Positions 9,299-18,095 of a DNA stretch of 64,000 nucleotides are shown here, piece by piece (within the stretch, counting starts at the first letter, position 1; every line of letters starts with the position of its first letter). This DNA comes from ZC4RG20 sp963782445 (GTDB taxonomy: Bacteria > Pseudomonadota > Gammaproteobacteria > Steroidobacterales > Rariloculaceae), in assembly GCA_963782445.1 (NCBI GenBank), contig CAWAJM010000001.1, forward strand, positions 1,116,001 to 1,180,000, given 5' to 3'. The translations under genes and the position numbers were made by a program. The notes beneath the pieces were generated by a model. It searched no databases and was not told the DNA's origin. It saw only the letters and a list, made by a program, of their open reading frames with translations.

Positions 9299-11110
9299 CT
9301 AGTCGGCTCGACCCGGTCGTTCCGGTGCCGGCCAATGCCGCGGGGCCGCGAAGGCAGGGTTCTCCGGAAGAACCGCAATATCGGGAAGCATGAGCTTCAA
9401 GGCTTCCGCTGCGAACGGGGGGAGCCCCGCAATGTTCGCGTCGCGCCCGGCACCGACGACTTCGGTGAGCAGATCCTTTGTAACGGCCGCCCATCCGCCC
9501 GATGTTTCGTAACTGACGAGGAAATACCCCTCCTTGCGATCGCGGTCGAGGTTCGTCTGCCCGTATGGCATGGCCCGCGGCGGAGCGACCAGCGGCGCAG
9601 CCGACGATGCGACGTACCGCGCCGGAAGGTCCGGCGCCGGCGGCGCGCCCGGTGCAGCAGTGACGTCGGCTTCTGGCGCAATGTATAGGTGCCCGGTTCG
9701 AGGGGCGGTGTCCGCTTCACCCCCGAAAGCGCGTTTGCGCAGCGCGGCCTCGATTCGAGCAAAAATCGCTTCGGCAAACGATTGGGGGTAGTCGAACCGC
9801 CTTTGCACTTCGCGGTCGACGTGCGGCAGTTTTCGCCAGCCGCTGACCCACGCGAGCTTGTCGGCTGCCCCGGCGGCGAAGGCGTCCTCGAGACTGAAGC
9901 ACGTTACGCCATCGGGCTGCAGGGTTTTGAGCGCCATGTGCTCGATGAGGTTCGAGGCAAAGCCGTAGAGAATTCCGTACGGAGAATACGTGCCTTCGCC
10001 TGGCTGGAAACGCCGGCAATCATCCCATAATGGTGCGGACAGGCGACCGAGCAGCGCTGCGTATGCCGCAAGCAGTTGGCGGTGTCGCCGCCCGTCGCGC
10101 GTGTAGTCGGCGTGCCCTTCGGAGTCCGCCGCAATGAACACGTGCTCGATCATGGTGTAGGGCGCCAGCAGGTCGAGGCGGTTCACGAACAGCTCCGGAT
10201 CGGGAGAAATGCCCTGACAAATGGCATCGGCCAATTCGAGCCGCGTCCGATCGTCGCCGGCCCGCCGTGCTTGTTCGTACGCCTCGAGCAGCGGCACGAG
10301 ATCTTGGATCAACAGCGCGAAATCGAGGGCATTGGACTTGCGGCTGTTCAGCACGATGGCGGGCTCCGAGAGAGACGCCCTTTCCCTCGTGCAGTAGTGG
10401 CGAAGCTGTGAGCGCAAATGGCCGCCGGCCAGTAGAACGTTGGCTCTATGGATTGCGTTGCGGTCCGTTTGCGACAGCGACTCTGCAATACGTGCCGCCA
10501 CTTCGAAATAGGGCCCCAATTCCGCGTTCGTGGGGCTTTGCGCGATCGGGATCAACCAGCGCGCATCACGCACGAGCACAGGTTGATCGGCGGGTTGGCC
10601 GCCCCAGAGCTCGACGAGCACGGCTTGAACCTGTGCGAGCCGTTCGCCGGCTTCGGCGGTTCCGGCATCCCAAAGCCGCATGCTCAACAATGCGAGGCGC
10701 CGCAGCACGTACAAATTGAACAGCGTCTGCGCGTAGCTAAGGCGCCCGTTGCGCCCCGGCCAGCGCGTCCTATCCCACAAGTGCACGCCGCGAGCCATCA
10801 TCTCTGCCGGATCGAAGAGGCCGCTGTCCAACGGCCGATCCCGGCGCGGTTCGAATCCGCTTGCCCGGTGGGCTGTCTCCAGTTGGCCTAGAAGATGCGT
10901 CGCATCGGGCGCGATGCCGGTGAGGCTATGGAAGCAATCCCCGATGTCCCGAGCCAGAAGTGGGCCGTCCTGCATGTGTGCGTCACGCTTCCGTTGCGCG
11001 TTCAGCAGCCCGGCCAATTTCTCGACGATTTCTGTGCGGCGCTCCAAGAACAGCTGAAGAAGCCCGATATGAGCCTCAAACGGCACCCGAACGAGACGAT
11101 CGCCGGTCAC
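9299..11110 (-). CDS. Protein of unknown function (603 aa)
   Basis: I do not recognise a family. The protein is probably soluble, with no signal peptide or membrane segment. It is mostly helical through residues 1-430. It has tryptophan-rich turns (LWDRTRWPGRNGRLSY, LWDDCRRF) and a proline/alanine-rich linker near residues 480-520. The C-terminal part ends RHWPAPERPG. The start is GTG at 11110. It is followed after 12 bp by the PKHD hydroxylase, so it may act with it, for example as a partner or carrier. The MFS gene lies 92 bp upstream on the same strand and could belong to the same unit. The frame is long, uninterrupted and of normal codon use. Confidence 0.7.
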   Translation of the reverse strand: MTGDRLVRVPFEAHIGLLQLFLERRTEIVEKLAGLLNAQRKRDAHMQDGPLLARDIGDCFHSLTGIAPDATHLLGQLETAHRASGFEPRRDRPLDSGLFDPAEMMARGVHLWDRTRWPGRNGRLSYAQTLFNLYVLRRLALLSMRLWDAGTAEAGERLAQVQAVLVELWGGQPADQPVLVRDARWLIPIAQSPTNAELGPYFEVAARIAESLSQTDRNAIHRANVLLAGGHLRSQLRHYCTRERASLSEPAIVLNSRKSNALDFALLIQDLVPLLEAYEQARRAGDDRTRLELADAICQGISPDPELFVNRLDLLAPYTMIEHVFIAADSEGHADYTRDGRRHRQLLAAYAALLGRLSAPLWDDCRRFQPGEGTYSPYGILYGFASNLIEHMALKTLQPDGVTCFSLEDAFAAGAADKLAWVSGWRKLPHVDREVQRRFDYPQSFAEAIFARIEAALRKRAFGGEADTAPRTGHLYIAPEADVTAAPGAPPAPDLPARYVASSAAPLVAPPRAMPYGQTNLDRDRKEGYFLVSYETSGGWAAVTKDLLTEVVGAGRDANIAGLPPFAAEALKLMLPDIAVLPENPAFAAPRHWPAPERPGRAD

Positions 11111-11202
11111 GATGCTTCTCCGCGCTGTTTAGGCTCCCGCGATAGTGGCGGACCTCGTAAGCCCGGGCAAGCGCCCGAGCGCACGGGCTGTGCAGAGCGG
11201 CG

Positions 11203-12561
11203 CTACTGAGAGCTCGTCTCGGGCTCCGGCGTCAGAAGCAGGCCGCCGTCCCGGCCGAGCTCTACTGCGCGCACTTCGGCCGGGGAGTGGCGGACGAGCA
11301 GGATGCATACGAGGCCGACCAAGCCCGAGCTCGCGATGAGCGCAGGGATCGGCCAGTAGGCGCCGCCGGCGGCGCCGACCAGGGAGGCGGCGACCAGCGG
11401 GACGAAGCCGGCGATGGCGCCGCCGAGCTGATAGCCCAGCGAGGCGCCGCTGTAGCGGGTATGTGCGGGGAACATTTCCGAATAGAGCGCGGCCGTCGGC
11501 GAGTAGACGGCGTTGTGGCCGAAGCAGATGCCGATGACGACCGCGAGCCATGCCAGCACCGGGACCTGGGAGGTGATCATGAAGTTGAGCGGAATGGCGA
11601 AGGCGATAATGAATAGTGTCCCGTAAATAATGACCGGGCGCCGGCCGACCTTGTCCGAGAGCGCACCCAGGAACGGAATGGTGATGAGCTGCCCGGCGCC
11701 TGCAGCCGTAACGCCGATCAGATAGGTGTTCTGCGACAGGCCGTAGACGCTCGTGGTGTAAGCGAGCGTGTAGACCGTCATGGCGTAGAACAGCACGCCA
11801 TGCGCCAGGTACAGCCCCGCGGCCAGCAGCACATTGCGCATGTCCGTGCGCAGCAGATCCAATGCCGGTATCTTGACGACTCGGCGCGCCTCCTTGATTT
11901 TGGCAAAGACGGGCGACTCCATGATCCGCAGCCGGATGAACAGGCCGACGAGCACGAGCACGATGCTGAACAGGAACGGCACGCGCCAGCCCCAGGCTAG
12001 GAACTGCGCCTCGGGCAGCTGCTGCATCAGCAAGAACATGCCCGTCGCCATGAGTCCCCCGACGGCACTGCCGATCTGCGCGAAGCTGCCGAAGAAGCCG
12101 CGCCGCTCGTTGCCGGCGTGCTCGGTAGCCATGAGCACGGCGCCGCCCCACTCGCCGCCGACTGCGAGGCCCTGCACGAAGCGCAGCACGACCATGAGGA
12201 TCGGTGCCCAGACACCGATGGTCGCGTAGCTCGGCATCAGCCCCATCGAAAACGTGGCCAGGCCCATCATCGTCAACGTCAGCACCAGCATCGTCTTTCG
12301 GCCGATTCTGTCGCCGAAGTGGCCGAACACGAGACCGCCGACGGGCCGCGCGACGAAGCCGACCGCGAAGGAGGCGAACGCGGCGAGCGTGCCGGCCAGC
12401 GCCGAGAACGTGGGGAAGAACAGCCGGCCGAACACGAGTGCCGAGGCCGTTCCGAAGATGAAGAAGTCGTACCACTCGATGGAGGTGCCGACCATGCTGG
12501 CGAGGGCAACGCGCCGCACGGATTCCCGCGGCGCCGAACCAGTGTGCGTTGTCTCAGTCAT
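11203..12561 (-). CDS. MFS transporter, metabolite:H+ symporter (MHS) type
   Basis: The 452-aa protein has twelve predicted membrane segments. It begins with SMVGTSIEWYDFFIFGTASAL, characteristic of the MHS branch that includes ShiA, ProP and KgtP. The loop 2-3 motif GHFGDRIGRKTML and the RFVQGLAVGGEWGGAVL segment are intact. A second motif (GALSDKVGRRPVII) marks the C-terminal half. Such proteins import dicarboxylates, shikimate, betaine or similar acids with protons across the inner membrane. The substrate is not determinable. It leads a minus-strand run with the 603-aa unknown and the hydroxylase. Confidence 0.9.
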   Translation of the reverse strand: MTETTHTGSAPRESVRRVALASMVGTSIEWYDFFIFGTASALVFGRLFFPTFSALAGTLAAFASFAVGFVARPVGGLVFGHFGDRIGRKTMLVLTLTMMGLATFSMGLMPSYATIGVWAPILMVVLRFVQGLAVGGEWGGAVLMATEHAGNERRGFFGSFAQIGSAVGGLMATGMFLLMQQLPEAQFLAWGWRVPFLFSIVLVLVGLFIRLRIMESPVFAKIKEARRVVKIPALDLLRTDMRNVLLAAGLYLAHGVLFYAMTVYTLAYTTSVYGLSQNTYLIGVTAAGAGQLITIPFLGALSDKVGRRPVIIYGTLFIIAFAIPLNFMITSQVPVLAWLAVVIGICFGHNAVYSPTAALYSEMFPAHTRYSGASLGYQLGGAIAGFVPLVAASLVGAAGGAYWPIPALIASSGLVGLVCILLVRHSPAEVRAVELGRDGGLLLTPEPETSSQ

Positions 12562-12731
12562 TGCGTTGTCGTCCGGGTATACGCCGGCCCCGTCATGACA
12601 GTGCCAACGCTGGGTGTGTTTATATGACGGGCGTTACCATAGACGCCAAGCCTGGGAATAGGCAATCCCTGGGTTGGCCTAACGGCCCCTATCGGCGGCG
12701 GCCAAGGGGGGAGGCGAGGCACCGGGGCAGA

Positions 12732-12758
12732 GGCGCCCGCCGCGTCGTGGCGGGCGCC
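12732..12758 (-). terminator. GC hairpin after the second TonB receptor gene
   Basis: Arms GGCGCCCGCC (12732-12741) and GGCGGGCGCC (12749-12758) are perfect complements around a 7-nt loop. The hairpin lies 34 bp past the receptor's stop on the minus strand. No T-run follows, so it may need Rho or act mainly to stabilise the mRNA end. Confidence 0.6.
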
Positions 12759-12791
12759 CCAAGTGCTCCGAATCGACTGATCCCCCAGGCG

Positions 12792-15700
12792 CTAGAAGCG
12801 GAGGTCGAAGCTCAAAGAGAGCTGACGGCCATAGATGTCGTAGTTCTGCGGGACGGTCTGACTGTCGAAGCGCTGCCCGAAGCTCGCGACCACGGGGGGG
12901 TTAACGTTGAAAAGGTTCTCGATCGTCAGGGCCGTGCGCCAGTTGCGGCCGTTGGATTCGGACTGGTTATAGTAAAAGGTCAGGTTCGTGTAGGACTTCG
13001 ACTGGACCTTGAAGTTGTCCACGGTCGTAATGCCCGGGCCGTAATCGACGCCCGGCACGAACTGCGCGTAGCGCGGGCCGAACGTCGGCTGCAACGTGGT
13101 CGGCGGGATGTAGCGCTGCTGCCAGGTTACTCCGAAGGCGCCGACCTGGTAGTTCACGGTGCCGATGAACGTCTTGTCCGGCTCGGAGTACGTGCCGGCG
13201 TTGTCGATCGGCTCCGGAGCCCCAGCGGGCGTCTGGCTGTCCTCGAGCAGCCTGCCGGCCAACAGGCGGAAGCTCAACGCTTCGTTTGCGTTCTTGAAGA
13301 AATCCGGCTCGGTGTTGAACTGCACTTCGTAGTCGATGCCTCGGACTTTCGCCTGCGCCACATTCAAGTACACGTTGCGAACGTTTTGCACGTGGCCCGT
13401 GGGGTCGAGCGTGATGAGGCCGCAAAGGTCCTGATTGTCGTTGAGGTAGCAGCCGTCCACGATCGCCTGCTGGCCGAGCTGGCCGACCGCGTCGGTCAGG
13501 CTGATGCGGTAGGCGTCGGCCGAGAATTGGAACCCTGGGATCTTCATGGGCCGCAGAACGAAGCCGTAGGTGACCGTATCGGCTTTCTCGGGCTTCAGGT
13601 CGGGATTGCCGCCCGTCGTGACCGTGATCTCCAGGTTCTGGCCGTTATATTGCGGGCTGCGCTCGATGATCGTGCCGCCGCCCCCTTGCAGGTCGAACCG
13701 CTCCGAGAAAGTCGGCTCGCGCACGTCGCGGGAGACCGTACCGCGCAGGCGCAGGGCCTGAGCGACATTGAAGTTCAGGCCCGTCTTCCACGAGACGATG
13801 CCGCCGCTCGTGGAGTAATCGGAGTATCGGCCCGCGATGTCCGCCTCGAGACGCCGAGGGCCCGATTCCCACAACGGCATATCGAACTCCGAGTACGCCT
13901 CCCACACATCGTAGCCGCCGTTGATCCAGGGCACGGTGGAGAACTCGTGCAGGTTGGCGCTGCCGCCCGTGAAGCCTGGGGAGATGCCGCGTATGCCGAG
14001 CGAGGGGGCGTTCAGAGGCGGACCGTAAGCCATGATGTTTTCGGGCTCGCCGTTCTGCCAGAACCATTGCTTGCGGTAGGTCGCGCCGCCCGCCATGGTC
14101 CAGGTGCCCGGGCCGTAGCCCTTCCAGATGTCGCCCGTGAAGAGCACTTCGGCGAACTCCTGCGTCACCGCGGATATGCCGGCCTTCGGCGACAGCACGT
14201 ACTGCTGGGCCGGCGCCGAGGCATTGCCTTGGCCGAGCACGTTCAAAGGCGTGCAGCCCTGGATGGCGTCGGGGCCGACCGGACCGGGAATCGGAACGAG
14301 ATCCGTGGGACCGCCGAGCGAGCGGTTGCCCTGCGGGGCCGGCACGAGATGCCCTTGTGCCGCTGCGGCGAGCGCCGCCTGAGTGGGATTGTGGGCCGTC
14401 ACGTCGCACTGCATGACGCCCTTTGCGCCGCTCAACAGTTCCTGTGCCGTGAGGATATGGCCGTCGGTCGGATCGACCTCGACCGTGTCCATCGCCAGGA
14501 ACTCCTTGTCGACGCGCAGCTCGTTGTAAATCTCCGTCAGCTTGTCGCTCGTGCCGCGCTGCAGCGTGACCTTCATGTCCCAGTTGTCGAACATTTTCTT
14601 GTCGAGGCCGACGGTCCACTGATAGGTCTCGAACTGGTTGTGCTGGTTCTCGTGGTCGTCGTAGTTGCCCGCCTGGCCGAGCACCTGTCCCTGCTTCTCG
14701 ACGCGGATCGCGTCGATGCCCTCGTTGACCATGGCCTGGCGCAGGACGTCCGGCAGGAACGGGTTGTTGTCGTAGATGGTGTAGTACCACGGCGCCGTGC
14801 CGTGCGGGATGCCCCGCAGGTTCAGCTGATTAGACTCGACTTGCCCGTCGAGCGCATCGATATGCAGCGACAGCCGGTCGGTCACATCGAACGTGAAGCC
14901 CGCAAAGAAGTTGCGGCGCGCGACCTCGGCGCCCGCCGGCCCGCCCGGGAAGGCCTCGTTGTTGATGATCGCTTCCGGGCCGCCCGACTGGGCCCCGTTC
15001 GTGCCGACCACGTCGCCCAGCTGGAACGGCTGAATGGCGGTGCCGTCGTACGTGAACTGGTATTGGGAGCCGCCGAGCGAGAAGGGCGCATGGTGGCCGT
15101 TCTTCCCGTCCGCCGGCACGTTAATGCCGTTCACGGTAGTGAAGCCGGAGTTGATTACGCCCGTCGGCGAATGCAGTGTCGAGCTGACTTGCGGCAACAC
15201 GAGCTGCATCGCGTGCTGCGTGTCGCCGGGCCCGGTCCAGGCCGGGTTGCCGACGAGACCCCAGCGCTGCCACCAGCTCCCGAGGCTGGATGGGTCGCGC
15301 ATGATCTGGCTGATGTGCTGATCCTCGATCGAGCCGATCATGTGCCAGCGAGGCGTCAGATCCGTGCCGCCGGCGATCGCAACCCTGTAGTTTTGCCCGT
15401 CGCCCGCGTTGGTCTGACCGCCTCGCAGGGACACATCGAGTCCGGAGTAGTTCCTGTTCAGGACAAAGTTGGTGACCCCGGCAATTGCGTCGGCGCCGTA
15501 GGCGGCCGACGCGCCGCCGGTCACGACCTCCACGCTGCGCAGCAGCGCGGTCGGGAAGTTGTCGACGTTGACGGTGCCGTCCCGATCGGCCGGCACGGTC
15601 CGCTCTCCGTCGAGCAGCACGAGCGTCCGCTCCGGGCCCATGCCGCGCAGATCGAGCGAACTCACGCCCGCCGAGCCGAACAGCGCCCCCCCGCCGCGTT

Positions 15701-16031
15701 GGGCGCTCTCGGTTTGAAAGAACTGCGGGAGCTTATCGAGCTGGTCGGCGACCGTGGTCGCCGGTGCGTAGTTGCTCAACTGATCGGGTGTAACGGCGGT
15801 GACGGGCACGGGCGTCGTGAAGCCGGACGTCCGCTGGATGCGCGAGCCCGTGACCACCACCTGCTCGAGCTTCCCCGGGGCCCCTTGAGCCTGTTGAGCC
15901 TGTTGGGCCTGTTGTGCGAACGCCGGCGCATGCAGCAACATTGCGACCGCGCCTGCGAGCGTCGAGACTTTCAAGCTGCCGATTACCGCGGTGCTGCGCC
16001 TGTCGCGGGCGCGAGCGTGACTGATGACCAT
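12792..16031 (-). CDS. TonB-dependent outer-membrane receptor
   Basis: From ATG 16031 (preceded by GGGGGAA) the protein has 1079 residues. After a signal peptide ending near APAFA comes a Gln-Ala tandem linker (QQAQQAQQAQ), then the plug: LEQVVVTGSRIQRTSG, LDLRGMGPERTLVLLDGERT, and GGASAAYGADAIAGVTNFVLN. The barrel ends LSFDLRF. It resembles the receptor at 5450 in plug motifs but not in the barrel. The ligand is unknown. Divergent to it, about 295 bp away, lies an aromatic-hydroxylase-type monooxygenase. This raises the idea that the receptor brings in an aromatic or terpenoid substrate; that is inference from position only. Confidence 0.92.
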   Translation of the reverse strand: MVISHARARDRRSTAVIGSLKVSTLAGAVAMLLHAPAFAQQAQQAQQAQGAPGKLEQVVVTGSRIQRTSGFTTPVPVTAVTPDQLSNYAPATTVADQLDKLPQFFQTESAQRGGGALFGSAGVSSLDLRGMGPERTLVLLDGERTVPADRDGTVNVDNFPTALLRSVEVVTGGASAAYGADAIAGVTNFVLNRNYSGLDVSLRGGQTNAGDGQNYRVAIAGGTDLTPRWHMIGSIEDQHISQIMRDPSSLGSWWQRWGLVGNPAWTGPGDTQHAMQLVLPQVSSTLHSPTGVINSGFTTVNGINVPADGKNGHHAPFSLGGSQYQFTYDGTAIQPFQLGDVVGTNGAQSGGPEAIINNEAFPGGPAGAEVARRNFFAGFTFDVTDRLSLHIDALDGQVESNQLNLRGIPHGTAPWYYTIYDNNPFLPDVLRQAMVNEGIDAIRVEKQGQVLGQAGNYDDHENQHNQFETYQWTVGLDKKMFDNWDMKVTLQRGTSDKLTEIYNELRVDKEFLAMDTVEVDPTDGHILTAQELLSGAKGVMQCDVTAHNPTQAALAAAAQGHLVPAPQGNRSLGGPTDLVPIPGPVGPDAIQGCTPLNVLGQGNASAPAQQYVLSPKAGISAVTQEFAEVLFTGDIWKGYGPGTWTMAGGATYRKQWFWQNGEPENIMAYGPPLNAPSLGIRGISPGFTGGSANLHEFSTVPWINGGYDVWEAYSEFDMPLWESGPRRLEADIAGRYSDYSTSGGIVSWKTGLNFNVAQALRLRGTVSRDVREPTFSERFDLQGGGGTIIERSPQYNGQNLEITVTTGGNPDLKPEKADTVTYGFVLRPMKIPGFQFSADAYRISLTDAVGQLGQQAIVDGCYLNDNQDLCGLITLDPTGHVQNVRNVYLNVAQAKVRGIDYEVQFNTEPDFFKNANEALSFRLLAGRLLEDSQTPAGAPEPIDNAGTYSEPDKTFIGTVNYQVGAFGVTWQQRYIPPTTLQPTFGPRYAQFVPGVDYGPGITTVDNFKVQSKSYTNLTFYYNQSESNGRNWRTALTIENLFNVNPPVVASFGQRFDSQTVPQNYDIYGRQLSLSFDLRF

Positions 16032-16325
16032 CGATGCGTTCCCCCTTACATCGTCGTTGTGGCCAATTGCCACCGAATGGGCACGGTGGCAAGTCCGCAA
16101 CCCACTGGCGGTCCCCTGAACGCCGCCAGAAACATTGCAGTTCCAACATTATGGCAACTCGCGGATCACCGCAAGATACTTTGTGTTGCTTAGTTGGGAA
16201 TCGATCGCCGGCGCCGGTGGGCGGTCGAGCACCGCCTCGGCCAAGAGCCGTCTCCAGCAGAAACCGCGGTGTCTCGCCAATTGGCCGCACAGCGCCGAAC
16301 CGCTTCTAAAATCGGATCGCAAGTG

Positions 16326-17978
16326 ATGCAGCGAAAAGAAATCAGAGTGCCCGTGCTCATCGTCGGCGGCGGCACCGTCGGGCTCTATCTCGCGATCGAG
16401 CTCGGCTCCCGGGGGCTTCGCAGCCTCCTCGTGACCGCGTCGTCGACGACGTCGACGCACCCTAAAGGCAGCACGGTCAACGCGCGCAGCATGGAACATC
16501 TGCGCCGGCTCGGGGCCGCGTCGGATGTGCGCAGCCTCGGGATACCGCCCGATCATAATACGGATATCACGTTCGTTACGCGCTTCACGGGTTACGAGCT
16601 GGCCCGCATCGAAATGCCGAGCACGAACGAGAAGATCGGCCGTCCGGGGCCCTGGGGCCCCACGCGTTTGACGCCGGAACCGATTCACCGCGCCAATCAG
16701 CTCTACCTCGAGCCCGTGCTGAGGCGCCACGCGGAGGCGTTCGAAGCGACGACGTTACGCTTCGGTACCCGCATGACGGCCTTCACACAGTATCCCGACC
16801 GCGTCGAGGCCGAGGTGGAGGATGTCGCGACAGGGGAGCGGCAGAAGGTCGTTGCGGACTTTCTCATTGGCTGCGACGGCGCCAACGGGATGATCCGGCG
16901 GCGGCTCGGTTTCAAGTACTGCGGCCGCACGCCTTCCGGCGACAGGTTCTACGACGGGCGCATGCTCTCGCTTTACGTGCGTGCACCGCGGATCTACGAC
17001 GTCTTGCGCTTCCCCGTCTCCTGGCACTACCTCACGATGAATCCGGACACGCGTATGGACTGCATCTCGCTCGACTGCAAAGGCGAATTCGTAATCCTCG
17101 CGCAGATTCCGCCCGACCGGGCGCTCGAGGAAATCGACGCTCGAGCGCTGTTCCACCGCGCGGTCGGCCGCGACATCGGTGCCGAGATCGTTTCGGTCCA
17201 GGAATGGTGGGCCGGACTCGCGCTCGTAACCGAGCGCTATGCCCAAGGCCGTGTCTTCCTTGCCGGCGACGCCGTGCATCTGTTCACGCCGACGGGCGGC
17301 TTCGGTTTCAACACGGGCATCGACGACGCCGCGAATCTCGGCTGGAAGCTCGCCGCCGTCTGTCAAGGCTGGGGCGGTCCCAAGCTGCTCGAGAGCTACG
17401 AAGCCGAGCGCCGTCCGATCGGGGTTCGCAACACGGCCGAGTCGGGCCGGCTCGCCGAGCAGGCCGGCGCGCTCGAGATTCCGCCGCACATCGAAGAGGA
17501 CACGGCGCGCGGCGCCGACGAGCGCCGTGCGTTCGGGCGCGAGCTCTCGAAGTTCCGCGAGGAATTCGCGAGCCTGGGCATTCAGCTCGGGGCGCGCTAC
17601 GACGGCTCGTCGATCGTCATCGGCGACGGCACCGCGCCGCCGCCCGATGACCCGAAGGTCTACACGCCTTGCGCCGTTCCCGGGGGGCGTGCGCCGCATT
17701 ACTGGATCGGCGGCCGCGAATCCTTGTTCGACCGTTTGGGTCCCGGCTTCACGCTGCTGCGTCTCGGCCCCGCAGCACCCGAAGCCGCAGCGTTCGAGCG
17801 CGCCGCCGCGGACCGTGGAATTCCGCTTGCAGCCGTCGCCGTTGCCGAGCCCGCCATTCTCGATCTCTACGAGCGCCGCCTCGCGCTGGTGCGGCCGGAT
17901 CAGCACATCGCCTGGCGCGGCGATTCGACGCCCGAGGACCCAGGCCGCGTGCTCGATGTCGCGACCGGGCGCGCATAA
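16326..17978 (+). CDS. FAD-dependent aromatic-ring monooxygenase (PheA/TfdB/MhpA type)
   Basis: The 550-aa protein has the N-terminal dinucleotide fold VLIVGGGTVGLYLAIELGSRG. A DG motif (DFLIGCDGANGMIRRRLG) sits near residue 180, and the second FAD motif GRVFLAGDAVHLFTPTGGFG near residue 315. A thioredoxin-like C-terminal region follows. The layout matches class A flavoprotein hydroxylases that use NAD(P)H and O2 on phenols, resorcinols or polyketides. ATG 16326 is the natural start, just before the Rossmann strand. It lies 117 bp before the PQQ dehydrogenase on the same strand, so the two may share a catabolic route in which an alcohol is oxidised and a ring hydroxylated. Confidence 0.87.
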   Translation: MQRKEIRVPVLIVGGGTVGLYLAIELGSRGLRSLLVTASSTTSTHPKGSTVNARSMEHLRRLGAASDVRSLGIPPDHNTDITFVTRFTGYELARIEMPSTNEKIGRPGPWGPTRLTPEPIHRANQLYLEPVLRRHAEAFEATTLRFGTRMTAFTQYPDRVEAEVEDVATGERQKVVADFLIGCDGANGMIRRRLGFKYCGRTPSGDRFYDGRMLSLYVRAPRIYDVLRFPVSWHYLTMNPDTRMDCISLDCKGEFVILAQIPPDRALEEIDARALFHRAVGRDIGAEIVSVQEWWAGLALVTERYAQGRVFLAGDAVHLFTPTGGFGFNTGIDDAANLGWKLAAVCQGWGGPKLLESYEAERRPIGVRNTAESGRLAEQAGALEIPPHIEEDTARGADERRAFGRELSKFREEFASLGIQLGARYDGSSIVIGDGTAPPPDDPKVYTPCAVPGGRAPHYWIGGRESLFDRLGPGFTLLRLGPAAPEAAAFERAAADRGIPLAAVAVAEPAILDLYERRLALVRPDQHIAWRGDSTPEDPGRVLDVATGRA

Positions 17979-18095
17979 GCGTCCAAGCCGTTTTGCGAAA
18001 GCACGGGATGAGGTAGACAATTGCGCGTGGCGCCCGCCGACCACCGTCGCTCAGAGGGTGGAGCGGCCCTGGTCAGTAGGCTGGAGCGAACAACG

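Noticed and set aside
12549..16193. Long plus-strand open frame of 1214 codons opposite the second TonB receptor
   Set aside because: It mirrors the receptor gene in GC-rich DNA; its product is Arg/Val/Asp-rich without any domain, while the minus strand encodes a full receptor.
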